Numbered from the stretch's first letter, positions 39,015 to 47,320 are shown. The stretch: 64,000 bases of DNA from Actinoplanes xinjiangensis (GCF_003148685.1 NZ_QGGR01000023.1:1-64000), one strand, 5' to 3'. Notes: generated by a model from the sequence alone, not told the origin. Numbers and translations are program-made.

Positions 39015-40223
39015 GTGGGAAAGCGAACAGCGGGGCAGGATGCCGTGAAGAGCCGGCGTGCTACTCCGCTGCTCGCGGCTACTGGGATCTCGGTCACCGG
39101 TGACGGCGCGTTTCTGACGGCCGCACCCCTTTTGGCTGCTGCTCTAACGCGTGACCCGGTAGCTGTCTCCGCAGTCACCGCTGCGGTGTACATCCCGTGG
39201 CTCTTCTTCGGCCTTCCGGCCGGCGCGCTAGTGGATCGATGGGAACGCCGCCGCGTGATGCTCCTGGCGGACCTATTTCGCGCGGCGGCCCTGATGGCTT
39301 TGGTTGGGCTCCTCCTGGCGGACTTGCTCACGCTGCCGATGCTGGTGGGCGCCGTCGTCCTGGTGGGCATCGCACAATGCTTCTTCGACTCTGCTGCGCA
39401 GGCCACGATCCCGGCGATCGTCGGCAGGGACAAGGAGCAGCTCGCGAAAACGAACGGGCGCTACTGGGCCCTCGACACCGTCGGTCGTTCGCTCCTGGGG
39501 CCGCCGCTCGGGTCGATGACCTTCGCGCTAGGTAGAAGCCTGCCGTTCCTGTCCGATGCCGTGTCCTTCCTCGTGTCTGCGCTTCTAGTCCGGTTGCTGC
39601 CGGCCAACCAGGTTTCCAACGGACCGCACGAACCGGTGCTGTCAGCGATTCGGGCGGGCCTTCGCCATCTGCTTCGCACGCAGGATCTGCGGGTTTTGGC
39701 GTTCAGCATGGGCGCGTACAACGGCGGCTTCAACATCGCGATGGCGCCCTTCGTCCTCTACGCCAGCGACGTGCTCGACGTCCCGAACGCTGTCTACGGC
39801 GTACTGCTAGCCATGAGTGCCCTCGGTGGCGTTGCCGCTGGCTGGATGGCGAGTCCGATCACGCGGAACCTCTCCTACCGGCAGACGATGTCGATCGTCC
39901 TCCTGGTCCAAGGGCTGGCGTGGGCTGGCATTGCCGCGGTCGGCAACGTTTGGATTGCCGGCCTGCTTTTGGCCATCCTGGGCGCGGGCTCGTCGCTCTC
40001 CAGCGTTGCTGTGGGCTCTGCCCGTCAGGCCCTTACCCCCGATGGTCTCCTTGGCCGCGTCGTCAGTGCGTTCCGTCTCTTCGGCTTGGGCGCTGCCGGT
40101 GTTGGCGCGCTGGTGGGTGGCGCCATCGCCACGGCTTGGGGGCTTACCGCGCCTCTAGTTGCCGCCGCAATACTTCTCGGCACGGCAAGCCTCCTGAGCT
40201 GGCCTTACCAGCACAGCGCGTAG
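39015..40223 (+). CDS. MFS transporter, EntS-like (MFS_3) exporter
   Basis: A 402-residue protein starting at GTG with about 12 membrane helices. Characteristic loops are GALVDRWERRRVMLLADLFRAA after helix 2 (the MFS motif A region) and 'AQATIPAIVGRDKEQLAKTNG', typical of the EntS/MFS_3 branch that exports siderophores, antibiotics and other small molecules. The substrate is unknown. Placement in the DUF5753/DUF397 operon suggests control by that regulator and possibly a resistance role (inference). Confidence 0.88.
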   Translation: MGKRTAGQDAVKSRRATPLLAATGISVTGDGAFLTAAPLLAAALTRDPVAVSAVTAAVYIPWLFFGLPAGALVDRWERRRVMLLADLFRAAALMALVGLLLADLLTLPMLVGAVVLVGIAQCFFDSAAQATIPAIVGRDKEQLAKTNGRYWALDTVGRSLLGPPLGSMTFALGRSLPFLSDAVSFLVSALLVRLLPANQVSNGPHEPVLSAIRAGLRHLLRTQDLRVLAFSMGAYNGGFNIAMAPFVLYASDVLDVPNAVYGVLLAMSALGGVAAGWMASPITRNLSYRQTMSIVLLVQGLAWAGIAAVGNVWIAGLLLAILGAGSSLSSVAVGSARQALTPDGLLGRVVSAFRLFGLGAAGVGALVGGAIATAWGLTAPLVAAAILLGTASLLSWPYQHSA

Positions 40224-40398
40224 AAATCGGGCTGCGGTACCGACGAGTGGCAGGGTGATTTACGTTGCTTGATTGGTGTGAGGTCATGATGGTGTCGTGC
40301 TAGACAGGCGTCAACCGGGACAGTGATCGTTGGCGGCGGCGGTGACAAGTCCGGGCGACCTTGATAGTGCCCGTCAGCGCGAACTCCCTGGAGCGTTG

Positions 40399-43300
40399 CT
40401 AAAGGCCGGACACGGGTTTTGCTGTGCCCGAGCTCGGCCACGTCTGTTCGCTACCGGACAACGCCTCGACACACCGCAGCACCACGTGGGGCCAATATTC
40501 AGCCAACACCGACAACGACATTCGCCACGACGCCACCGTCAATGACTCGCTCAGAAGGCGAGCTGCCCGGTCAGCGTCGTCATTGGCTGCGATCACCTTG
40601 GCGACTGCGATGAGCGCTTGCGCCCGCTGCTGTGGGTCGGTGATTGAGCGGGCGATGGTTTCGGCTTGGCGGGTGTCGCCGGCGGCCGCGATCGCTAGCG
40701 TGACGGAGGTCAGGGCAAGCGCCTGCGAGTACGGGTGCGTGATTGAGCGGGCGATGGTCTCGGCTTGGTTGGTGAGGCGTCGGGCTCGGTCGGTGTCGCC
40801 GGTGGCCGCGACGGCCCGAGCGACCGAGGACAGCGCGTTCGCCTGCGGCTGCGGGACGGCGATCGAGTAGGCAATGGTTTCGGCTTGGCGGGTGTCGCCG
40901 GCGGCCGCGATCGCTCGGGTGACCGAGGCCAGCAGCTGCGCCTGCCACTCTGGGTCGGTGATTGAGCGGGCGATGGTCTCGGCTTGGTTGGTGAGGCGTT
41001 GGGCTCGGTCGGTGTCGCCGGTGGCCGCGACAGCTTCGGCGACCCAGACCAGCGTCTGCGCCTGCTGCTGTGGGTTGGTGATTGAGTGGGCGATGGTTTC
41101 GGCTTTGTGGGTGTCGCCGGCGGCCGCGATCGCTCGGGTGACTGAGATCAGCGTCTGCGCCTGCTGATGCGGGTCGGTGATTGAGTGGGCGATCGTTTCG
41201 GCTTGGTTGGTGAGGCGTCGGGCGCTGTTGGTGTCGCCGGCGGCTGCGGCGGCTTCGGCGACCGAGGTCAATGCTTGTGTTTGTTGCTGTGGGTTGGTGA
41301 TTGAGTGGGCGATGGTTTCGGCTTTGTGGGTGTCGCCGGCGGCCGCGATCGCTCGGGTGACTGAGATCAGCGCCTGCGCCTGCTGATGCGGGTTGGTGAT
41401 TGAGTGGGCGATGGTTTCGGCTTTGTGGGTGTCGCCGGCGGCCGCGATCGCTCGGGTGACTGAGATCAGCGCCTGCCCCTGCTGATACGAGTCGGTGATT
41501 GAGTGGGCGATCGTTTCGACTTGGCTGGTGAGGCGTCGGGCTCGGTCGGTGTCGCCGGTGGCCGCGGCGGCTTCGGCGACCAAGGTCAATGCTTGTGCTT
41601 GTTGCTCTGGGTTGGTGATTGAGTGGGCGATGGTTTCGGCTTTGTGGGTGTGGCCGGCGGCCGCGATCGCTTGGGTGACTGAGATCAGCGTCTGCGCCTG
41701 CTCATGCCGGTGGGTGATTGAGCGGGCGATGGTTTCGGCTTTGTGGGTGTCGCCGGCGGCCGCGATCGTCTCGGCGACCGAGGTCAGCGCCCACGCCTGC
41801 TGATGCGGGTGGGTGATTGAGCGGGCGATGGTTTCGGCTTTGTGGGTGTCGCCGGCGGCCGCGATCGCTCGGGTGACTGAGATCAGCGCCTGCCCCTGCT
41901 GATGCGAGTCGGTGATCGAGTGGGCGATCGTTTCAGCTTGGTCGGTGAGGCGCCGGGCCCTCTCGATATCACCTGCGGCCGCGATCGCTCGGGTGACCGA
42001 GGCCAGCGCCTGCGCCTGCTGATGCGGCGTGGTGATCGAGTGGGCGATCGTTTCGGCTTGGTTGGTGAGGCGCCGGGCCCCGTCGGTGTCGCCACTGGCC
42101 GCGACGGTTCGGGCGACCGAGGTCAGGGCAAGCGCCTGCCAGTACGGGTTGGTGATTGAGTGGGCGATCGTTTCGGCTTGGTTGGTGAGGCGCCGGGCCC
42201 CGTCGGTGTCGCCACTGGCCGCGACGGTTCGGGCGACCGAGGTCAGGGCAAGCGCCTGCCAGTACGGGTTAGTGATTGAGTGGGCGATGGTTTCGGCTTG
42301 ATCGGTGTGGCCGGCGGCCGCGACTGCCTGGGTGACCGAGGTCAACGCCTGCGTCTGCCAGTCCGGGTTAGTAATCGAGCGCGCGATGGTTTCGGCTTTG
42401 TGGGTGTCGCCGGCGGCCGCGATCGCTCGGGCGACTGAGATCAGCGCCTGCGCCTGCTGATGCGGCATGATGATTGAGCGGGCGAGGGTTTCGGCTTGGT
42501 CGGTGAGGTGTCGGATTTGGCGCGGGTCGCCCGTGGCCGCGATCGCTCGAGCGACTGATATCAGCGCGTGTGCCTGCTCATACGAATCGGGGATCGAGTG
42601 AGCGAGGGCTTCGGCGCGGGCGGGTTGTCCCAGAGCTGCCCAGATCGCAGGTAGACCAGCGGGGACGTTGCTGTTGCGGTTAGCGAGGTTGGTGCGACGG
42701 ATGCAAAGTCGCAGCATCGCTTCGAGGTCGGGTCTCGGCGTGGCGAGGAGGAGGTCCTGGCAAGTGATGATCTCGGAGAGGGCGGCGGCGTCGCCGCCCG
42801 AAAGCGCCAGCATTCGGTCGTGACGGTAGGGGTCGGTGACCAGATCAACTAGCCGGGGCAGCCCACCTGTGGTGGCCAGCATCCGGGGGTAGCCCAGTAG
42901 AAGGTATTCCGGGGTATTCGGGGGCCAGGGCGGGCCACCGTCGACGGGGTGGCGGTAGCGCCGTGCCCAGGTGTGGAGGCGGTCGCGGTAGCCACCCAGG
43001 AGGGCGTCGCCGATATAGCGGCGTGCGGTGGCGTCGAGTTCCTCGTGCCCGAGTAGATAAATCAGCGGGTCGTCCGCTGCCGCCCACTGTCGGGAGCCGC
43101 GGGTGAACGTGCGCCCCGCCACGGTGTGCAACACCTCTTCAATGGCGACTAGCCCGGCCCCGGTCAACTCGTGCAGGTCGTCTCCGGATAGGCCACCACG
43201 GGCCGCGGTCAGCAGACCGAGTAGATCCTGCTCAACTACGCTGCCGGTGAGTAGGCGTTTCAGCTCGCTCCGCCCGAGTCGTTGCAGGTCGCGGGCATGC

Positions 43301-44316
43301 GGGGAGCTGCTCAACGGCCGGATGATGGCCGAATCGCGCAGCGGATGCCATCCGGGCACGTCGTCCGGCACGGGTGGATTGGGCCGGCCGGCCACGATGA
43401 CCCGCATGCCGGCCGGTGGCACACCCGGTAGCAATCCAGCGATGCTCCGCGCGTGCGGGCCAGTGGTGACTCCGAGGTCCTCGTCCAGGCCGTCGACGAG
43501 CAGCACCAGCCGTACACCCCGCTGCTGACAGTCGTATGCGGCTTGCCCGAGCAAGTCCAGCAGCCACGCCTCGCGCAATGACTCGTCGATCACCGCCGGA
43601 ACGTCCTGGCCGGCTAACGCGGCCAACTGCTCGCCGACTACCGTGGTAAACGCCTGCCGAGTGTCCTGCGCGGCGAACCGGGCTGTGATGAAGAACGCCA
43701 CCACCTGCACCCGCGAGCGCACTGCTTCCGGTGGGTTCAGCACAAACGTCGACAACAACGCCGACTTGCCTGCCCACGGCCCCGCCTGCCACCACACGTA
43801 GTCGCCGGACTGCTCGTCCAGGCAGAACCGGGCCAGCTCCGTCAGCTCCGACTCACGGCCTTCAAGTGAGGGCGGGGCGATCTGACGAACCTGCGCTAGG
43901 TACGCCGACCGCGGCACCAGCAATGGCCCAAACGCGGGTGGCCGCTCAGATTCCCGCATTAGCAGGGTGACCTGCGCATCGACCGTGTGTTCATCCAGAC
44001 CGCAATCCCGCGCCAACGTTCGGGCGACCGCACGGACGTCAGCCTGAGCGGCTGGCCCGCCTCGGGAGATGATCCGGCGGATCACGTCCTTCTTCGGTGC
44101 CCCTAGAAGACGTTGGTCCCCACCGATCCGATTTTCCAAGTCTTCCAGCGATGGCCTGCCCGCCTGGAGGTGCAGGTCATAGAGGAGATCTCGAACCTTC
44201 TGCTCCCGACCGGGCTCAAGGTCAGGACGGGCCAGCTTCCGCGGCCGGCGAACCGGGACACGCTTAGCCGTTGCCGCAGACGGCCGGCGCACTCGTCGGG
44301 ACTCGTCGGCATTCAT
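40399..44316 (-). CDS. STAND-type NTPase with 19 C-terminal helical repeats (1305 aa)
   Basis: The N-terminal ~125 residues form a helical effector or adaptor region (VRDLLYDLHLQAGRPSLEDL, then 'ADVRAVARTLARDCGLDE'), similar to HTH-like heads on actinobacterial signalling NTPases. A P-loop domain follows, with Walker A GPWAGKSAL near residues 177-185 and Walker B LVLLVDGLDED near 266-274. A winged-helix-like region follows to ~565. Residues ~568-1257 are 19 repeats of alternately 33 and 40 residues, 'AETIAHSITNPHQQAQALIS' continuing 'VTRAIAAAGDTHK', with an insert 'ARRLTNQ' in the longer ones. The layout matches STAND NTPases, several of which are antiphage sensors. The start lacks a clear ribosome site. 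Confidence 0.85.
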   Translation of the reverse strand: MNADESRRVRRPSAATAKRVPVRRPRKLARPDLEPGREQKVRDLLYDLHLQAGRPSLEDLENRIGGDQRLLGAPKKDVIRRIISRGGPAAQADVRAVARTLARDCGLDEHTVDAQVTLLMRESERPPAFGPLLVPRSAYLAQVRQIAPPSLEGRESELTELARFCLDEQSGDYVWWQAGPWAGKSALLSTFVLNPPEAVRSRVQVVAFFITARFAAQDTRQAFTTVVGEQLAALAGQDVPAVIDESLREAWLLDLLGQAAYDCQQRGVRLVLLVDGLDEDLGVTTGPHARSIAGLLPGVPPAGMRVIVAGRPNPPVPDDVPGWHPLRDSAIIRPLSSSPHARDLQRLGRSELKRLLTGSVVEQDLLGLLTAARGGLSGDDLHELTGAGLVAIEEVLHTVAGRTFTRGSRQWAAADDPLIYLLGHEELDATARRYIGDALLGGYRDRLHTWARRYRHPVDGGPPWPPNTPEYLLLGYPRMLATTGGLPRLVDLVTDPYRHDRMLALSGGDAAALSEIITCQDLLLATPRPDLEAMLRLCIRRTNLANRNSNVPAGLPAIWAALGQPARAEALAHSIPDSYEQAHALISVARAIAATGDPRQIRHLTDQAETLARSIIMPHQQAQALISVARAIAAAGDTHKAETIARSITNPDWQTQALTSVTQAVAAAGHTDQAETIAHSITNPYWQALALTSVARTVAASGDTDGARRLTNQAETIAHSITNPYWQALALTSVARTVAASGDTDGARRLTNQAETIAHSITTPHQQAQALASVTRAIAAAGDIERARRLTDQAETIAHSITDSHQQGQALISVTRAIAAAGDTHKAETIARSITHPHQQAWALTSVAETIAAAGDTHKAETIARSITHRHEQAQTLISVTQAIAAAGHTHKAETIAHSITNPEQQAQALTLVAEAAAATGDTDRARRLTSQVETIAHSITDSYQQGQALISVTRAIAAAGDTHKAETIAHSITNPHQQAQALISVTRAIAAAGDTHKAETIAHSITNPQQQTQALTSVAEAAAAAGDTNSARRLTNQAETIAHSITDPHQQAQTLISVTRAIAAAGDTHKAETIAHSITNPQQQAQTLVWVAEAVAATGDTDRAQRLTNQAETIARSITDPEWQAQLLASVTRAIAAAGDTRQAETIAYSIAVPQPQANALSSVARAVAATGDTDRARRLTNQAETIARSITHPYSQALALTSVTLAIAAAGDTRQAETIARSITDPQQRAQALIAVAKVIAANDDADRAARLLSESLTVASWRMSLSVLAEYWPHVVLRCVEALSGSEQTWPSSGTAKPVSGL
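42037..42270. repeat. recent 120-bp duplication inside the STAND gene
   Basis: Repeats 4 and 5 of the C-terminal array are a 120-bp tandem duplication. The block 42037-42150 is repeated without a mismatch at 42157-42270, and the two encoded 40-residue units are identical. The wider array (~40.55-42.62 kb) has period 99 or 120 bp with more divergence. Confidence 0.9.
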
Positions 44317-44466
44317 CGTGGGATCGATGATGCCTCACCGCTACCGGTCATGGACCGCTCGACACCCGTCGTTACTCAGGTTGCCACCTTCCGGAGCGCC
44401 CGAGTCTGAAAGCGCAAGCCGGCGCCGGCTCCGCTTTCGTCTCCGACAACATCCAGGGAGCACCCG

Positions 44467-44607
44467 ATGGCTAGATCCCCGCACCACTCGGAAAACCCCG
44501 AGCCGCGTTCCAAACGGATCACCCTCACCGTGATCACGGCCGTGATCGCCGGTGCCGCCCGAGCGCTAACCAGTTGGCTTCTGGACCACCTGATCGCCGG
44601 TAGCTAG
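44467..44607 (+). CDS. small membrane-type peptide (46 aa)
   Basis: ATG at 44467 with GGGAG seven bases upstream; stop TAG at 44605-44607. The N-terminal half is polar (ARSPHHSENPEPRSKRITL) and the C-terminal half is hydrophobic (VITAVIAGAARALTSWLL). It reads away from the STAND gene, whose start is 150 bp away. It could be a membrane peptide, for example a toxin-like product, but nothing beyond the sequence supports this. It is followed by a hairpin. Confidence 0.5.
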   Translation: MARSPHHSENPEPRSKRITLTVITAVIAGAARALTSWLLDHLIAGS

Positions 44608-44614
44608 ACACAGC

Positions 44615-44656
44615 GCGGGGCGGCATCTATCCCTGTGCAGGTCAGACCCGCCCCGC
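44615..44656 (+). terminator. hairpin after the small peptide gene
   Basis: GCGGGGCGG (44615-44623) pairs with CCGCCCCGC (44648-44656) across a 24-nt loop. No T-run follows. Confidence 0.45.
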
Positions 44657-44844
44657 GTCACCGCCTCGGAACAGAGGCCTACGGACATCCGTCAAGGACT
44701 TCGGAAATCGAAGATACAGCGACTTATCGCAGGTCAGGGCTGTAGCGAAACCGTGTTCGCAGCGATGCAGGGCCAAGTTTCAACAAATCCGCTCCATCTT
44801 GTTGCCGATCGATATGCACGCGTGCATGAATGATGGGAGTAAAG

Positions 44845-45162
44845 ATGATCAAGGGTGGTGCTCGGATCCGGGTTCAGTTCGCGGATGTCTTTCCGGCGGG
44901 CTGCGTGCTGGTGCCGGACTCGATCGCTGAAGTTCAGGATTACGACGAGCTGACGAAGAGCCGTAAGCCGTCGTTCGACAAGGTGACCGGTCGGCGGGTT
45001 TACCAGGTGCGTGTCATGGACGCGGACCCGGAACTCGGTGCGCAGTCACGTGAGGTCGCGGTGAAGATCCTCGCCGTGGAGGACGCCCGCGGCGACCGGG
45101 CAGAGGACACGGAAGGGCACGCGAATCCGGAGGGGCACGCAGGGGGCACGCCTACCGAATAG
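44845..45162 (+). CDS. conserved integrative-element-type hypothetical protein
   Basis: The ATG at 44845, five bases after GGGAG, is preferred over ATGs at 44830 and 44833; it gives 105 residues. The core 'RIRVQFADVFPAGCVLVPDS', then 'YQVRVMDADPELGAQSREVAVKI', resembles a short protein repeatedly found in actinomycete integrative conjugative elements and plasmids between regulation and transfer genes (from memory of the family). Its function is unknown. The acidic, Gly-rich tail (EDTEGHANPEGHAGG) is probably disordered. It is the last island gene before attR. Confidence 0.7.
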   Translation: MIKGGARIRVQFADVFPAGCVLVPDSIAEVQDYDELTKSRKPSFDKVTGRRVYQVRVMDADPELGAQSREVAVKILAVEDARGDRAEDTEGHANPEGHAGGTPTE

Positions 45163-45174
45163 AGATCAGAAACT

Positions 45175-45219
45175 ACTGAGGCCCAGGTCGGCGATCGTGC
45201 CGCTGACCTGGGCCTCAGT
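45175..45219. terminator. bidirectional hairpin between the last island gene and tRNA-Gly
   Basis: ACTGAGGCCCAGGTC (45175-45189) and GACCTGGGCCTCAGT (45205-45219) form a perfect 15-bp stem with a 15-nt loop. It can end transcription of the 44845 gene and of the minus-strand tRNA. Confidence 0.75.
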
Positions 45220-45224
45220 CTGTG

Positions 45225-45266
45225 GAGCGGGTGACGGGAATCGAACCCGCGCTGTCAGCTTGGGAA
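45225..45266 (-). repeat. attR: 3' part of the reconstituted tRNA-Gly
   Basis: This 42-bp segment matches 30245-30286 with one mismatch and lies within the intact tRNA gene. The match ends at the 5' side of the anticodon loop. Confidence 0.88.
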
Positions 45267-45296
45267 GCTGATGTTCTGCCATTGAACTACACCCGC
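45226..45296 (-). tRNA. tRNA-Gly(CCC)
   Basis: On the minus strand, GCGGGTG pairs with CACCCGC (acceptor). The D-arm region is GTTCAATGGCAGAAC, the anticodon loop is TTCCCAA (anticodon CCC, reading GGG), and the T-arm region is GCGGGTTCGATTCCCGT. The length is 71 nt with discriminator T and no encoded CCA. It is the integration target of the island, and its 3' half is supplied by the element. Confidence 0.95.
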
Positions 45297-45379
45297 AAGC
45301 TGCACCACTGTACCTGATTATCCGAGTCGGTGGCGGCACCGCCCCACCATCGGCGAGGGGCTGCGGGTGGGTGCTGAGG

Positions 45380-45886
45380 TCAGCCGGCGACGGCCAGGAG
45401 GTTGGGTGTGTGGCGGGGTGCGCGCCAGATCCGGGCGTAGGCCGGCAGGAACGGGGTGGCCGCCAGGGGGAGGGCGCCGGCCGGGCCGTGGCGGCGCAGC
45501 ATGGCGGTGTCGACCGTCAGCTCGAAGAGACGCCAGTCGACGTCGGGGGAGGCGTGCAGGGTGCCGGCCAGGTGGGCGATGACCCGTGGGTCGCAGACCG
45601 GGACCGCCAGGCCGGAGAGGGTGGCCTCGTCGTCGTTGTCCTCCGGTGGGTAGGCGTGCAGGGCATACCGCCCGTCGCGCTCCAGGTCGCGGCGCTTCGG
45701 TGAGTCGACGATGAAGCAGAAGAGCCCGTCGGCGGTGAAGACCGGGGAGACGGGGTGGACGCGCGGACCGCCGTCGGGGCGGATGGTCGCCAGGTAGCCC
45801 ATGCCGGGGCCGTACTGCTGCAGGAGCGCACGGATGCCGTCAGCGAGCGCCGGCTCGGCGGCGGCGAAATCGGACCAGGAAGCCAT
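45380..45886 (-). CDS. pyridoxamine 5'-phosphate oxidase-fold (FMN-binding) protein
   Basis: A 168-residue protein. The motif 'GMGYLATIRPDGGPRVHPVSPVF' at ~28-50 and 'RRDLERDGRYALHAYP' at ~64-79 are the flavin-binding strands of the split-barrel PNPOx-like superfamily. Members reduce F420- or FMN-dependent substrates or bind haem; true PNPOx active-site residues cannot be confirmed. It is transcribed divergently from dcd, with a 75-bp gap. Confidence 0.82.
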   Translation of the reverse strand: MASWSDFAAAEPALADGIRALLQQYGPGMGYLATIRPDGGPRVHPVSPVFTADGLFCFIVDSPKRRDLERDGRYALHAYPPEDNDDEATLSGLAVPVCDPRVIAHLAGTLHASPDVDWRLFELTVDTAMLRRHGPAGALPLAATPFLPAYARIWRAPRHTPNLLAVAG

Positions 45887-45961
45887 GCCGGCATTCTATC
45901 GAACATACGTACGAGACAGCCACCGAACACGCCGATTCGGGCAGGTCGGTATGGTGTTGCG

Positions 45962-46540
45962 ATGCTTCTCTCCGACCGGGACCTGGTCTCCGAGATCAAG
46001 TCGGGCGGGCTCTTGCTGGAGCCGTTCGAGCCGTCGCTCATGCAGCCGTCCAGCATCGACGTCCGGCTGGACCGTTTCTTCCGGGTGTTCAACAACCACC
46101 TGTACACGCACATCGACCCGGCCGAGCAGCAGGACGAGCTGACCGCCCCGGTCGAGGTGGAGGACGGCCAGCCGTTCGTGTTGCATCCCGGCGAGTTCGT
46201 GCTGGCGTCCACGCTTGAGGTGATCACTCTCGGACACGAGCTGGCCGCTCGGCTGGAGGGCAAGAGCAGTCTGGGTCGGCTGGGCCTGCTCACCCACTCG
46301 ACCGCCGGCTTCATCGACCCGGGGTTCTCCGGGCACGTGACGCTGGAGCTCTCCAACGTGGCCAACCTGCCGATCAAGCTCTGGCCGGGGATGAAGATCG
46401 GCCAGCTGTGCATTTTCCGGCTGTCCAGCCCGGCCGAGCACCCCTACGGTTCGACCGTCTACGGATCCCGCTACCAGGGTCAGCGCGGCCCGACCGCCAG
46501 CCGTTCGGCACTGAACTTCCGGACCTGGCCGACCCGCTGA
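45962..46540 (+). CDS. dcd: dCTP deaminase (Dcd; possibly bifunctional Dcd-Dut)
   Basis: The ATG at 45962 gives 192 residues, the usual family length; the longer open frame is rejected. Motifs include MLLSDRDL, QPSSIDVRLDRFFRVF, HPGEFVLAST, the catalytic 'EGKSSLGRLGLLTHSTAGFIDPGFSG', and the C-terminal 'YQGQRGPTASR'. It hydrolyses dCTP to dUTP, and close relatives in mycobacteria carry on to dUMP. The bifunctional activity is inferred from similarity. Its last ~20 bp are the first unit of a 21-bp tandem repeat that continues past the stop. Confidence 0.95.
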   Translation: MLLSDRDLVSEIKSGGLLLEPFEPSLMQPSSIDVRLDRFFRVFNNHLYTHIDPAEQQDELTAPVEVEDGQPFVLHPGEFVLASTLEVITLGHELAARLEGKSSLGRLGLLTHSTAGFIDPGFSGHVTLELSNVANLPIKLWPGMKIGQLCIFRLSSPAEHPYGSTVYGSRYQGQRGPTASRSALNFRTWPTR

Positions 46541-46626
46541 CGGACCCGGCCGGCCCGCTGAAGGACCCGGCCGGCCCGCTGACGGACCGGGCCGACCCGC
46601 TGCAGGACCCGGCCGCCCTGCGCTGA
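46521..46626. repeat. 21-bp tandem repeat, about five copies, starting in the dcd 3' end
   Basis: Units resembling GGACCCGGCCGGCCCGCTGA start at 46521 (inside dcd, encoding its RTWPTR end), 46542, 46563, 46584 and 46605. The dcd stop lies at the end of the first unit, so the array extends beyond the gene without altering the protein. Confidence 0.8.
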
Positions 46627-46766
46627 CCCGGCCGTCCTGCGCGGGCCGTGCTGCCCCCGCACGGATCCGGCCGTCCTCCGCGCGGGCCCGGTCGGTCCGC
46701 TGATCGGCTGAAGGACGGCCCGCCCGGCGCCGGTGAGAGCGGGTGGCCGTACCCCGATCGGGTGTT

Positions 46767-47273
46767 TCAGGAGGCGAACCGCCGGACGTGAAGCCCGCGC
46801 GCCGACGCCGCGCCGAGGACCTGCTCGATCTGTGCCGGGCTCAGCCCGGCCGTGGGGACCGGCAGCAGGCGCGCGCCGCGCAGCCGGAAGAGCAACTGAC
46901 CGGAGAGGTGTTCGACCGACCGGACGGCCCGCCAGGCGTACGCGTGCCGGGCATCCGCGTCGGAGCTGGCGACACCGCCCTCACTGATCTCGTAGGTGGT
47001 GACCCGCCCGGCCCGCAGGCCGCGCGCGGTGTGGTTGAGAAGGACCACCGGGACGATCACCCCGAGTGCCGCACCGCCGGCCAGCAGCCCCGGACTGAGG
47101 TCGCCGGTGATCCCCAGCAGAAGCACCGCGACCAGCAGGAACGCCCATCCGGCGAGGCGGGCGGCGAGAACCGGGCGGCGCAGGCCGTGCCGGGTGGCGG
47201 CGGCGATCAGCGCCGGATCGGAAACCGCGGTGATCTGGATCTGCACCCCGGAAAAGTACCTTTTGCCCGGCAT
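46767..47273 (-). CDS. membrane protein with a PH/YcxB-like C-terminal part
   Basis: A 168-residue protein from the ATG at 47273 (a GTG at 47246 is possible; neither has a good ribosome site). Two hydrophobic segments lie at ~38-56 (LAARLAGWAFLLVAVLLLGI) and ~65-82 (LLAGGAALGVIVPVVLLNH). The C-terminal half has the strand pattern of small PH-like domains (TTYEISEGGVASSDADARHAYAW, then VEHLSGQLLFRL). This resembles YcxB-like proteins; the role is unknown. Confidence 0.65.
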   Translation of the reverse strand: MPGKRYFSGVQIQITAVSDPALIAAATRHGLRRPVLAARLAGWAFLLVAVLLLGITGDLSPGLLAGGAALGVIVPVVLLNHTARGLRAGRVTTYEISEGGVASSDADARHAYAWRAVRSVEHLSGQLLFRLRGARLLPVPTAGLSPAQIEQVLGAASARGLHVRRFAS

Positions 47274-47320
47274 CGATCGGCACCGTCCAGGCGGCTGGTC
47301 CGGGGCCTACGATTGGCGGC

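Larger units (their letters stand above)
30245..45296. mobile_element. ~15-kb integrated genomic island in tRNA-Gly(CCC)
   Basis: The element is bounded by a 42-bp direct repeat of the tRNA-Gly 3' part: a truncated copy on the left and an intact, reconstituted tRNA on the right. The minus-strand tRNA has its 5' part on the right, so this is the arrangement expected after integration into the tRNA 3' half. Base composition inside differs from the flanks, most clearly at 31.0-36.2 kb, which is far richer in A/T. Cargo: 2-TM protein, giant TPR protein, small regulators, DUF5753/DUF397 pair, MFS exporter, STAND NTPase and an integrative-element-type protein. No integrase, excisionase, replication or transfer gene is recognisable, so it is probably immobile now or needs factors in trans. 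Confidence 0.82.

Noticed and set aside
40550..42620. Regular repeats that at first look like a CRISPR array
   Set aside because: The units are 99 or 120 bp, read through as one protein frame, and have no unique spacers. They encode the C-terminal repeats of the STAND NTPase.
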